Shown here: piece after piece, positions 36,690-49,880 of the stretch
Position numbering within the stretch: the stretch's first letter is position 1
Layout: each line of letters starts with the position of its first letter
Assembly (NCBI RefSeq): GCF_001723175.1
Contig: NC_064652.1
Span: forward strand, 3,162,001 to 3,226,000
Length of the DNA: 64,000 bases
From: Penicillium oxalicum
Taxonomy: Eukaryota; Ascomycota; Eurotiomycetes; Eurotiales; Aspergillaceae
Direction: 5' to 3'
Program-made: the position numbers and the translations under genes
Notes under the pieces: model-generated
Databases searched by the model: none
What the model was told of the DNA's origin: nothing
Seen by the model: the letters and a program-made list of their open reading frames with translations, nothing else

Positions 36690-38679
36690 CTACCGCAAAA
36701 TCTCCGCTACACCCGGCTCCATCTGACGCATCTTTACCTCCATCTTCTCTCCCGGCTTCCTCTGCACAAACATACCGTACACTGAGATCCCCGCATCATT
36801 TCCCGACTCAGGTGCCCTGATGTCATATTTGAGCAGAATATGGCATAAAATCAGCTTGGCCTCGTCGCACGATAGAAATCGCCCCGGACAGGCATGTTTA
36901 CCGTGTCCAAAGGCCAGGTGACTCATCCGCGTCCTGGTGAAGGGGGCCAACCCGGCAGTACTTGGATCTTCACGCATCCTTTGGAATCGGTAGCCATCGA
37001 AACGCTCGGGATTTGGATACATGGTGGGGTCGAGCCGCGAGTCGTTTGCAAAGGCGAGATTAGTGCCTCGGGGCACGACTGTGCCATCTTGCAAAATGAC
37101 TGTTTTCTTGGCCACGCGAAACATCGATACTGGATTCACACAGTCAGAAGCATGGTTCAATATCTGCTTAATAGAAGACTAGAATCAAGGGAAATAACGC
37201 ACTGAGAGTAGCAGGCTCGAGTCTCTGGCTCTCCCTCATCACGCTTTCCATCAGCGTGAGCTTCATGAGACTATTGCGATGCATGCCTTGATGTGTCATA
37301 GTTAAGACGGCAATGACTTCTTCGCGCAACGGTTCGATCAGCTCCGGATACTCAAGAAGCCGTGCGACTACCTTCTCCACCAGATCTGCTGTGGTCAGAA
37401 CGGAGACGGCAATCAGCCGCAGCTGGGCTAGTGTGGCATCGTAGCGCTTGCCCTGGGCATATCGGTCAATAAATGTCAATGTGGAGAAGTCCTGCTTGAT
37501 TGACGTAGGTGATGAGGATGAAGACGGGTCCACCTCGTTCTGACCCATTTTTTGTCGTAGGACAGGCAAGAGTATGCCCTTTGCGCGCCGAATCTGCTTC
37601 CGCACCGCACGACAGGGACTGAGAAACCAGTGAACCATCGGCTGGAGGAGGCGAGGCCAGCCTTGAATGGCAGCAACGGCAATCGCCCGGTTAGTTGTGA
37701 AGCTGATGGCGATATCGAGCCATTCAGCGTGGCAGCTAAGCTCAGGCCCGATCAGGGCGCGTGTGGTCATCTGGGCCACGAGACCCAACACTGTCTCGCG
37801 AATGTCTACGATCTGCCAATCTGCATGTTTGATTTGGTTAACAATTTACTCATGGTAAGTGTAGCTCTCTGTCTCTCTCTCCCTGCCAAATTCCCTGCAC
37901 AAAAAATCATTTGAAACTTACCAGGCACATCCGACCACCGAGTACGCAGGAAATTGCTGGCTTCATCGGAGAGAGGCTGCGTCAAGTGCACTAGAGATGA
38001 TCCGACAGTGGAAGTACAATTAGGGCGCTGTCATCTTGAAATACCCGCAAAACGCTTTAACTCACGTAGCTCCTTGTTCAACGCCTGAACCGCAATGGGT
38101 GAGACATGGTTGTGTAATGAGCCCTGAAATGAAGTTTCAAAGCCCGGCAATTCTAACAGAATGACCTATGTAGCGAATCCAGGATCAAAGAAGGTTTAGC
38201 CATGCGCTCGGAAAGTGGCCAGGGAAGAGTGTACGCGAATAAGAAGCACACCAGTCATGTGGTGATTGATACATACATCGACAAGCGCATCGTATGCACT
38301 GAATCGCTCATCATTTCTGATTTCCTCAGCGTATCGGTCGGCTAGGACCAGATAAGTTCCCATTTTGGTCGCGAGTCGGAACGAAGAGCCATCCTAGGGA
38401 CGCCGGATCATGTCAACTCGGCTTTACCTCCCCCCCCATCCGAGGTCGGTGACTGAGCTTGGCTGAGTACCAGACACTCACCTTCTTGAGACCTTTGGCA
38501 ATCAGCCCTGAGGCGTCGGCCTCAAACTCCTGGTTGGCTTTGCGTCGGAACGGATCCCAGGCGTGAAAATTGACAGGCTTTGGCACACCGGAAACCACCA
38601 GAATGGCTCGCAGAACGAGAATTAAACTCGCCAGGCCCAGACTCGGGTACAAAAGCTGAGAGTTGATGATAGCTTCCAT
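36690..38679 (-). CDS. Cytochrome P450 monooxygenase (cluster, intact)
   Basis: Six exons, complement(36690..37129, 37203..37820, 37922..37990, 38066..38165, 38277..38393, 38482..38679), encode 513 residues, normal for a microsomal P450. An N-terminal anchor (LGLASLILVLRAILVV) is followed by the FHAWDPFRRKANQEF stretch. The ExxR motif is in MRESQRLEP, NPERFDGYRF is the PERF region, and the heme loop is FGHGKHACPGRF with axial Cys at about residue 448. All junctions keep frame. This heme-loop style (HACPGRF) is frequent among fungal P450s acting on indole and terpenoid substrates. It is divergent from the methyltransferase gene across 485 bp. A tailoring hydroxylation or oxidative ring step on the NRPS-derived scaffold is likely, with position unknown. 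Confidence 0.88.
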
Positions 38680-39053
38680 ATTAAATTAATCTTTTGCTTC
38701 ACATACAGACAAAATTTGGCGTTAGCCCAGCTATAGAGGGCGGGGAAAGAATCCCGACTCGTGGTGATCGGTTAATTTTCGTCATCCCGGCTTCGAATTC
38801 GGTGTCTATTCTTCTCGGAGAGTATTCGGTGAAGTGCAGATTCTTGCGCCTCGCCAATGCAGGGCTAAATACGGGGCAAGCTCAAGGTATCGACACTTCA
38901 CATCCCTTCCCTTCTGGCCCCCTTACTGCTGGAGTCGAGATGCATGCAGGCTGGTGTGGCGGTCTGCATATTCATCATGTCCCAAAATTGCAAAACGTGG
39001 GAGGGGCATAAGCAGCGAGTCAAGTTCTCATAGAACAAGCCCAAAATTTGTGA

Positions 39054-40279
<1,226 letters not shown>

Positions 40280-40509
40280 TGTTTAAAATTCTTTATACTG
40301 GTGAATAGGAAGCATTACTCTTTCTTGTTGGGATATGATCCATTTTTATCGGATCCCAGTGGAGCGCTGTAGTCGTGGATTTCACAAGTCTTCTATCGAA
40401 GGGCGGTCAACATCTATTTCTAAACGGCCATCAATGCGCTGATTCGTTCATAGATTGATTCATTACACAAATAGCTCATTTCTCATTCTCAAATTGATGA
40501 TAAACTAGT

Positions 40510-41885
40510 TCAATGATAGTACATTGTCAGATACGGACCCTTCTTGTGGGTGTAAGAAAAGGACATCCACGCCTGATGATCGATAGCGGTCGCCAAATCT
40601 TTGGCAGGGCTGTCATCCCCCCAAAATGGTGCAGATTAGCAGCAATCCTGAAATAGCACGCTTAAAGATTTGAAGCAACAAAAAGGGCAACTTACTAATA
40701 TGACTGCAAATTCTCCTCATAGACCATCGCCTGGTCTGCCATGTCATGCCGCTCAAAGAAAGCCGTAAGCACTTTGGCAATCTTCAGTTCGGGGATGCCC
40801 ACGAGCGGGAAGTAGAACTTAGGAACAGGCAGAGGGGCGTTGGGAGTCATCTCGTAATTCAGTATGAAGGGAACAATGGTATCTGGATCACCTGGCTGCG
40901 AGGGCCGCTCAGGCTCGTCGCGTAGGCCCTCGATAATTCCAAACTCGCACCACAGCTCACGGAGCATCTGTAGGCCGCGGTCGATCTCCTCGTCGCCAGC
41001 GAGCACACCGCCCATCGTCCAGTGCTCCTCGACCTTGGCCCACCGCATATCCAGCTCCATGAGATAGAGCTTAAACCGGGTCGCCGCTGGATCGATCAGG
41101 TCGCAGGACAGGAAGTAGAGGTCTGTCTGTGTTTGGGCTTGCATATGATGCTCGATAGCCTTCAATGCCGCGGTGAAGCATCCCTCGTGATCGACCGAAC
41201 GGATGGCCGCAAAACACAGCTCTGCAACACTTTTGCCCATCATTTGAGCCTTGAGCCCTGGGTATAGATATTCTTTGACTGTGATCTCGCCAGTCGGATC
41301 CAAGTCCAGCGCTAGCAGGGTCTGCGTGCGCCAGACGGTCTCGGCAATTTGGGTCGCGCTCATGCGCTGCTCTTCGCGGTCGCTCAGCGTGAGTTGAGTC
41401 ACCAGTCGGTGGTGCAGCTCCATGTCAACTTGAGTGGCGCCCAGGCTACGTAGCTCAGCCAGTGTGGCATGTACAGCATGACGATTGAAGGGATCCACGC
41501 CTGTGCTTGAAATGTAGCTGGTGGGCTCAAAGGCCACCCGCGTGGTGAGCCCCCGGCGCTGGATATTCTGGCTCAATTCCACCGATCCTGTGCCCCCGAG
41601 TAGACACTTGTAGATATTCTGTTGGCTGGGAAAGGGCCCTAGTTTGGGAACGATCACCTGGGCGAACAAGGTAAGGTATCCGTACTGCTGATGGATACTG
41701 TAGTTACCTCGGGCGAGCATCTCCCCCAGCATTGGCGCCACGGCATGCCAGTACCGGTACTGATCCAGGTTAGCGAAGGGAAGCGATCTGCTTAGAGTGC
41801 CGTACGGGATCGTCATCGCGCCGACTTTCCTCAGCCCGGCCTCCTCGGGTGGATGGGCATTGATGGAAGTGCTCGAAACTGTCAT
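40510..41885 (-). CDS. DMATS-family aromatic (indole) prenyltransferase
   Basis: Two exons, complement(40510..40609, 40696..41885), encode 429 residues, the standard size. DMATS enzymes attach a dimethylallyl group from DMAPP to indole rings of tryptophan or Trp-containing diketopiperazines without a DDxxD motif. Landmarks are YRYWHAVAPMLGEML near the N-terminus, the central SVELSQNIQRRGLTTRVAFEPTS, the DLDPTGEITVKEYLYPGLKA strand and YLMELDMRW. The last exon supplies the family C-terminus: SYYPAKDLATAIDH, WMSFSYTHKKGPYLTMYYH. Without that small exon the protein would stop short at a TAG within the intron. Context (NRPS, P450s, FAD enzyme) points to a cyclic dipeptide acceptor. Regiochemistry cannot be read. 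Confidence 0.93.
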
Positions 41886-42329
41886 CGCACTGTGTGCGTT
41901 TCGAAGAGCTAGTAGATTGGGATTCTTGTGGGCTACCTTTGGGGGGAGAAAAGGGAGGGTGGTCCTAGAGTTGGCGATTGAATTTCAGTGCGACCAAGTA
42001 CTATTGCCTTTGTAACACGTAAATCGTCGGCCGCATCTCACGCGGACTCCATGCTGCGAAACGCACGCGCTAGGTGACCTGCAAGGTCAATGTACGTTGC
42101 TCCCATAATTTTTGGTCGAGTCACACAAGGCATTGGGGAGGTGTGGAGGGCACGAGAGATCGGCGTATTTCATGAGAATTAACGGTAAAGATCATCCTGT
42201 TCTGCATCTGACCTCGATGTAGCGTGGGACACCGCAACAGCAAGGGATGAATGATGAATTAAGACGAACGAGGATAATTGCTAATTCCCTACAGTCATCC
42301 ATTGCCCACCGGCTAGCCCGTCAGATACT

Positions 42330-44164
42330 CTAGAAATTCCTTTCCCGTAGAGACATGCAATCACTGTCTCTATTTTCGCCGTGAACAACCGATGGCTTGT
42401 CATTATTCTTCACACATTTCCATTCCAAGGCCACGGTACCAAATACCGTGAGAGCCGCTAGCGCGACTCCCACATAGAAAGTGTGTGTGACCGCAGAGCT
42501 GTAGGATTCCAAGACACTACCCAGCTGATCCCCTGAGAATTTGCTTGGAAGGGAGGCTCCACCTACACCAGGAACATCGGTCACATTGACGGACGGGTTC
42601 TGGGCACGCAGATTGCTCGTCAACTTGTTGGTGAAGACAGTCTGGGCGACCGAAATAAAAATCGCGCCTCCCAGGGTTTGACAGAACGTGAGCACAGCAG
42701 TACCGATAGGCACGTCGCCGATAGGGAGCACCGTCTGCACCACCATGAATGGAAGTTGCTGCCCTAGACCAGCGCCGGTGCCCACAAGAATTTGATAGCC
42801 GATCCATTTTGCACTGCCCGAGTTGGGCTCCAAGGTAGTCAGAAGTCCTGCGCCGACCACGAGGACCAGCGGCGCTAGGATCATGAGGGGGTTATAATAC
42901 CCAAATGCCGTGACAGCGGCGCCACTGAGAATGGAGACAATCACGACGGCTAAGACAATCGGGATGATCATGATGCCAGACTTGGTCGCTGAGGCGGATT
43001 TGACTGCTTGAAACCAAATGGGAAGCTGAGGAGATCTAAATCAGTCGGGTGTTGCTGAGAAAGAAGGAGTGCGTTGAACGCCAAGCTTACGTAGTAGATA
43101 AAGACCATATACGCCCCGTTGAGCGTGAGGGCAAACCAGGCCGAGGACCAAATATTGCGATTCCGCATAATTCGTGGCGGCAGAGTGGCATTATCTCCCG
43201 ACCAGATTTGACAACCCAAGAATGCGACCAGTAGAGCACCGGACACGGCAAACAGGACGATGATGCGATAATTGCCCCACGCATACTGATTACCTCCCCA
43301 CTGGAGGGCCAACAACAGGCAGACAATGGCTGGTAAGAAAAGGATAGTTCCGATTGGATCGAGCTTTCCCAGCAGATCACGGAGGTTTGGTCGGGCCTGA
43401 GCCGGCTTGGGGGCGTCGAAGAGAAAGAAAACAAAGATGGCTGTGATGGCACCAATGGGGAGATTAATGTAGAAGCACCATCGCCACGAGACGTGATCGG
43501 TGAAAGCGCCGCCGAGGCTATCTCTAGTCAGTAACTGTATAGATGGTTTTCGCATGAAGACAAATTCATTGATATAACTCACAGAGGACCAATGACGCTG
43601 GCAATTCCAAACATACCCCCCAGCAATGCCGTAAAAATGGGACGGCGATGCAGTGGCACCACTTGAGTGATGATCAGTAAGCTCCCAGAGAAGAGACCTC
43701 CACCACCCAAGCCGGCCAGACATCGGCCCAGAATGAGACCAAGAGAGGTAGGTGTCGCGCCACAGACGGCGGACCCGATCTCGAACAGACCCAGAGCTGA
43801 GAGATAGACCGATTTGGTGGAGTAGTAGGTATAGAGCTTGCCAAAGGCCAGAGTTGTAGCGCAGTTTGTGAGAAGATAGGAGCTGCCATACCAGCCAACG
43901 TCCTCTAGTGAGCCGAATTGGTCCGTAATGCGCGGGATAGCCGTCGCGATGATAGTGACGTCCTGAGATGGAAAACAAATATTAGACGGATCTCCACTGC
44001 ATGAAGCTAATACACGTCTGTAATAATCGAGCCATGCTCACCAAGGAAACACAGAAGATGCCTAAACAAAGAGCAACGGTGAGAAAAGCCACGGTCGAGG
44101 CCTTTGGGCCTCCACTCGGTGCTGCTTGTGATGCATCCTCGGTGACTGTGGCAGTTTTCTCCAT
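42330..44164 (-). CDS. MFS exporter, DHA2-like (14-TM), cluster efflux pump
   Basis: Four exons, complement(42330..43025, 43091..43517, 43583..43962, 44042..44164), encode 541 residues. The DHA2 signature around TM1 ([17 protein letters not shown]) and motif C-like [33 protein letters not shown] are intact. Fourteen hydrophobic segments are plausible, with the usual extra pair in the middle. Proteins of this type (AflT, RoqT-like) export the cluster product across the plasma membrane. The N-terminal Met at 44164 was chosen since upstream in-frame codons lack an ATG. It is co-oriented with the prenyltransferase (444-bp gap) and the FAD monooxygenase (529 bp). Confidence 0.92.
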
Positions 44165-44693
44165 CGAACGCAGATGGTCGAGTTGTTTTTTGGAGACCTT
44201 AACGCGACTCTTACTGTGAATAATCAAAGGCGGGACCCGTTGAGCTCTTGTAGATCAAGAAACAGTGCCATGGCAGTCGACGGATGTTTTTGTTTTGGGA
44301 AGGGACAGGTAAGGGTCACAGTAGTATTGGACCGCCCAGCCATTCTTTAAAAGAGTGTTTCCAAGAAGACCCCACTTCATTATACGGTGCTCAAAAGGTA
44401 GGGCATATTTATTAAACTATGCAGTGTAACATTGAGAAAGTAGTGCACATTCCGTTCCTGTCCTCTTGTGTCTGTGTTGAATTTCCAGCGAAGAAGGGAA
44501 ATGAAAGACCAAGAGAGTCGAACGAGAAGAACCGTCGAGGTGAGCGCAGAGCATCAACCCCTTCAGGGCACATTAGACCGAACGGCGGCGGGAGTGAAGA
44601 ATACTCGAACATCTACTTCAGCACCTATTTTGAGTATTCCGCACGAGAAAAAAAAAATAGAAAGTGCCGTCGCAGTAAGTTTGATATAAGATT

Positions 44694-46245
44694 CTATGTT
44701 GAGACAGTCTTTTTGTAGTCATGCACAATCTGGTACTGGCAGTCTTCAGGGATATTCCGAGGCCGATACTCACTTCCTCCCTCGATCGCCTTTTTGACCG
44801 TTGGGAACTCCTCGGAAACGTCACGCCGGGCATCGTATCCAAAGATCCACTGCGGGCGAGGAAACTTGATCATCTCCGGGTTCTTCTCAATGGCGTCCCA
44901 GTCCGGATCGCGCATCTGTCCGTAGATGGAGTTCCCACTCTCCTGGATGAGACGCGTTCGCTGGTACCGAAGGGCTTCCACAGCCCGCAGTCCTAATGGC
45001 ACGCACGACTTGCCTGCCTGTGCGAGGCAGAGGGCCAGTGTCACTGCGTCTTCGATTGACTGGCCCCCTCCTTGGCCTGCAATGGGAGACATGGCATGGG
45101 CAGCATCGCCGAGGATCATGACGCGCCCCTGACTGGAAATCCAACCGGGTATCGGATCACGAGCCACAATCTTGTAGTCCGCCAGCGTTCCGCTGGGGGT
45201 GTGTCGAAGAACGGCGGCAATCTTGGGGTAAATAGGCCAGTCTTGTAGGAGGCTCAGAGCATCTTCTACACGAGCCTGTGTGGTATTTTCCCAGAATTCG
45301 GCCGATTTCGCGTCGTTCTGATATGTGTCTGTATTAGCCTATGTCCGCTCCCTCTGCATTGGATTGCACAAGACACTCACGCGGTGCCAAACTTGCCAGA
45401 TGATGTTCTGACCCCGTTTCCCGGTGGCTAGAGTGAGCCCGAGACCTCCGTCAGTGATGTACCGTCGCATGCGATCTCGCTTCCCGACTTCCTCCAGAAT
45501 CCAGGCGGCGTCGGGATCGTTGGCAACCAGCTCAGCACTGAAACATGATCGATATGCGGCCAATCCAGAGTTATGGGTGGAAATTCGATGGCCGAGCACA
45601 TAGTCCCGAGTTCGGCTGTGTACCCCGTCCATACCGATGACACAATCCGCTGCGATCCTCTCCCTACCATCTACAGTGACGCCAGCCTGGTCTTCTGTCT
45701 CCCAGTACTCAGTGACGGCGGCTCCGAGCCGAAGGTCAATCCCCAAAGCGATGGCATGCCGATGTAGAACGGTAATGAGCGTGCCACGGTGAATAATCAT
45801 GCCCTCACCCATACCATAGCCATCCATCTTGTCGATGGCATACAGCTTCCCGGCGGGATTGAGGACCTCCATGGCAGCAACATCGTCTGACTGCGCTAGA
45901 AGCTCGCGGTACACACTCCCCTGATCCCATGCGTGCAGCACCTTGGTGGCATTGCTTCCTAGAGCAATACTATCCCCTAGATCACTCTGTTAGCAGCGGG
46001 AAGTAGACGTCAGGGCGGAAGAGATAGCGAGATAGAGGGAGACATGACAAGTAGGACTTACCAAGAACGCGAATCTCAGGACTCTTCTCCAGTCCGATCA
46101 CAGTCAGGCCCTGATAATGACACTCGATAGCAGCCACCAGCCCCGCAATGCCCAGCCCTACGATGATCACCTTGACATCGCTGGTTCGGTCTGAGGCGCG
46201 GGTCGCGGCGGTCGTGTCTGGCCCGGCGCTGTTCGGAACAGTCAT
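44694..46245 (-). CDS. FAD-dependent monooxygenase (MAK1-like group)
   Basis: Three exons, complement(44694..45317, 45381..45976, 46062..46245), encode 467 residues. This group of single-component flavin monooxygenases hydroxylates or epoxidises indole alkaloids; relatives are RoqM-type and NotB-type enzymes. The FAD-binding GxGxxG is in [14 protein letters not shown], the DG motif in [11 protein letters not shown], and the GD motif in [18 protein letters not shown]. The length and order are normal. An N-terminal Ser/Thr-rich lead of about 25 residues precedes the dinucleotide fold. Indole 2,3-epoxidation, N-hydroxylation or rearrangement is the expected chemistry in a prenylated indole pathway; which one is inference. 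Confidence 0.9.
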
Positions 46246-47263
46246 TGTTATTTTTTCTGTGACCCGGAATCCAGATTTGCTGTCACTACTTTCGCAGAGC
46301 TGTGACTTGAACAATCTAAAGGAATATACTACTGCCAATTCAATCTGAGATGCATCAGCTGATCATCACATCATTCATAGTGTCGAGGGTTGATGCGGTG
46401 TGGCTATTCTCGTTCTGACGTGAATTTCGACACTCGGTGCGCTCCAACTTGCCTCCGCCGCTTCTCGGTCCTCACATAGCGCTTTCTAGAAGAGACCAGC
46501 CTCGCCGAGTATCTGCGTGGGGGTGCATGCAAGGGGGATGCGCATCACTATGCAGAGGCGGGGCAAGGGGTCGACTCGAGGTGCGAGCCAAGCCTGCATC
46601 ACCGGTCGATGAGCTCCCGTCCATATGCAAGGTGCCAGCGTGCTCAGGAACAAGGATGGTAGAGTTACGCAAGAGTTCTCCTTGCATGAGAAAGGGTTGC
46701 GGTGAGGCTTCATGGAACGAAAACTGGCTGTGCAGATGCGCATGATCTGAGCAAGGTGGCACAGCTCGGCCACTTTCCTGCCAATGGGGCTATATACATG
46801 GACCATTACTAGGAAGGACATTACTGGGCTCCATGTTCCGGAACTGATCAAGAGCAAGGGGTGTAATCACGCGATGAGCTCATTCAGAGGGGGTAAAATT
46901 CCTCGTCATGCAACTCGCAGTCGGAGAATTGTCTCTTATCGATCTGCTGTGTGGCCTATTGGAAAATAGAGTTGCATCTTCAGTGCGAACAGGAGTGGTG
47001 ACCAAATTCAATACGAATGTAGATTGAATGAACCATCTATGTTGTATTGTTTTTTGTAGATACCATGAAGATGTCTCGATTACTGCTCATTAAGCTACTC
47101 AAGAAAGACAGCGGGCGACAGGTTAATCGCCGCCTTGTCAATTTGACGCTGTGATACGACGAATGATATTGAATTTGATGATACTAGAAAAGTGCAAATG
47201 GGCAAAGCCGCACACCTATTCACCAAAGATGGAACTCATAATCAGGATCTACCATGATGAAAT
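46246..47263. other. Intergenic, about 1 kb inside the cluster
   Basis: It holds the FAD monooxygenase promoter at the left and the O-methyltransferase 3' side at the right. No frame looks like a gene; several short frames overlap on both strands at 46437-46860 without domains. Confidence 0.55.
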
Positions 47264-48831
47264 TTATTTCAACCTGGCCTCGATGATGCCCATCATGTCT
47301 CCAGGTTTTCGCCACACCTTCACCAGCGCCAAGCCAGCAATGTCCAAGAGCCGGGCGAAATCCTTCTCGGTACGCTCCATACCCCCAATGGCCATCAAAC
47401 TGAGATCCTGCCAGGCGTGACTCATCGTCGCACCGATTTCTGGGACGATGATGTCGTGTATCAGGATGCGGGAGTGCTCCCGGCTCATTGCAGCACGAGT
47501 ATTGTCGAGAATCTTTTTACCTTCAGGCAAATCAGGCCAGTCGTGAAAGACGCGGCGGAAGTAGTAAATCGAGGCCCCTAAGAAAATAAATGAAAAAGGA
47601 TTCGTTAGCCATGCATGACCACTATAGTGCGGAAACTCCGATGCGAGTCCAAAGGAGAAAGAAAGATGAAGGGAGGCCAAAGAGGAAAAAAAGTTTATAT
47701 TTGATTTACCGTGAACAGGTTGTTCTTGCTTCAGAAAGTCATAAACTTGCGGTTCGATCCCTTCGGCGCGCAGAGCTTGGCTGTGCTCACCAATGACTGG
47801 TTCAAGATCTTGCACGATGAATCGGCACCCATTTAATTTTGGAGCGAGTGCCATAATCGCTCGCGTGCCGTTGCCGTGACTGCCGGCGATGTCAACGAGA
47901 GTTGCATTAGACCCTTTAGCATCAGAGAGTCGGTCTTCCCACGGATATAGATCCATAGCAATCTGGTCGACATCCGCAGCTTCAGCCTTGGTCACAGGCG
48001 CCACGTTCTTCGAGTTCTTGTAAAGATACTCAAACATCGTCTCACCCGGGCAGTTATGAGCAAGAGTAAATGGGTTGTTGCGGGTCGTGATGGCATCTTT
48101 CCAATTGTTCTGGCGGAGGAAGTCGCAGATCTGCAAGACCGGCCCGAAGATGAAGTTTGACCTGAGCAAGCGAAGTCACGTCAGTATAAGGGAACTTGCG
48201 GCCAAATCTCAATAGCATTTGATACGCACATGACTGGGAAGCAGCCCGCAATATCTGCGGTCAGATAGGCCTCCGAAAAGGGCGTGTGGGCGTATTCCTC
48301 TTCGCCCACTTCATGAAAGGGACCAAGAGGCGTCACTGCTCGCATGAGACGGACTGTCAATCAGAGCATTAGTATGGAAGATTTATATGACCTTGAATAC
48401 TTCAGAATGGTCTTTCCTCAACATACTCAGTATGCCTTTATCCAAACCTGTCTGTGCAGATATCTCGCTGGCTGTCATGGAAGCGCCGCCTTTGGGCATG
48501 GCATGGAAGACCCCGGCCTCGAAAAGAGTGCGCAGTGATGCCACTTTCACAATCTATAGAATACTCTCTCATGGTCATTCGAAGCTCGTTTGAAGCTCGC
48601 AGGGCATGTAAAAGGTAAATCCTGACTCACATCCTCCATGGACGACAATGCCGCTGGTATGGGCCCCCGGATAGTTTGCACCAGGTTGGACGCCTTTTTT
48701 TGTAGGTCAACTTTGGCTTCATCGCTCGTAGCGTTACCGCTGCCGTGCAAAAAGCGTTGCGCTGCGGCAACTACTTCATCCACATCTTTTTGCACGGCAA
48801 TTTTCTGCGCATCAGCGTTTGGAAATGTCAT
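47264..48831 (-). CDS. O-methyltransferase, COMT-like (class I, dimerisation domain)
   Basis: Five exons, complement(47264..47577, 47710..48161, 48230..48353, 48427..48553, 48631..48831), encode 405 residues. The plant-COMT-like fold shows an N-terminal dimerisation/winged-helix part (IVKVASLRTLFEAGVFHAMP, SEISAQTGLDKGILIRLMRAV), the SAM-binding VDIAGSHGNGTRAI (motif I), RFIVQDLEPV (motif II) and the catalytic loop YFRRVFHDWPD with the general-base His. ILIHDIIVPEIGA and DLSLMAIGGMERTEKDF follow as in FtmD-like and sterigmatocystin-type O-methyltransferases. The role is methylation of a phenolic or N-hydroxy oxygen made by a cluster oxygenase. All exon joins are in phase. Confidence 0.9.
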
Positions 48832-49880
48832 TTTTATGAAGAGTTGAGGCTCATCACTGTCGTTTCGAATAGAAAAGTCAGGCTTAGCCTTGGACAGCGG
48901 GACAGTTGAGTTTGAAGGGCTCAGACTTATGACCTGAGCTCGACCCGTAGCTCAAATAAATATTTTAGTGTTGAGGCAGACGCTGGGCTAGGATACTGCA
49001 GTCCCCCGCAAGCCATGGTCCCATAGCGAGGTAATTGACTGGTCTTGAATTGAAAAAGGCAATAATACGAATTTAATGTCACAGCGGCGACAGAAAAAAG
49101 CCCACACTATGCGGTGTACACCCGCCGACGGTCAATTGAGGGAATCTGCAGGTGCCCAAGGGATTGCCGGGTTACAGCTGATTTTAGTGACCTTGCAGAT
49201 CGACGTTAACTACACAATCATTCTTAAGGCCAGGAAAGAGAAGTCTGATATAGCCCAGTCGAGAACTTTCAATCAATTGCAGATTAAGCAGCTGGTAGTC
49301 AACGGCACGGTGAGGTATTGCGATATTTGCCCGCGACTCGAGCGCCGCTGTGAGTGCTACATGTCTACGTAGGGTTCTAGCCATGTAAAGTCGGTGAAGT
49401 CTCATCAAATCGGCCATTACGGATCTCGAGTCAACATGAAGATGGTGAGCCCAACTCCTGAAGGATCGTCATCTCGTAAGAGCTATTTTGCCCATCCTCT
49501 CATCCGATTCTCTATCAATATCAGGATATATCCTTTTCCTAGCATAATCGGTTAATTATCAAAATCAATACCATGGGCCGCTTGCAGAGTATCGTGGATT
49601 TTGTCAGAACGTGAGACTCTGTAATGCTGCACCTCAGTGACGTAGTAGTAGTGGCTATCTAGAATTCACTTTTCCAGGTTGGACGTGTCTTCTCGTGCTG
49701 GTTGCACGACTTACCCTGTCAAGTGCATCTGCTGCATTCTGCTGCGAAGGCGGGATGAGATACCGCTCAAGTGCCTTCGCGCGACAGCCAAATAACTGGA
49801 GGAATTTTTAGGTGATACAACTCCCATCCTCGATGCTTTCGAGTGGACACCGTTGTCAACCTTGGACCCGGAAAGACGTA
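48832..49880. other. Intergenic, about 1 kb inside the cluster
   Basis: Promoter side of the O-methyltransferase plus the 3' flank of the second P450. No supported gene. Confidence 0.55.

Noticed and set aside
46437..46860. Overlapping frames on both strands in the cluster spacer
   Set aside because: Mutually antisense and without any recognisable fold; the open frames follow from local GC content.
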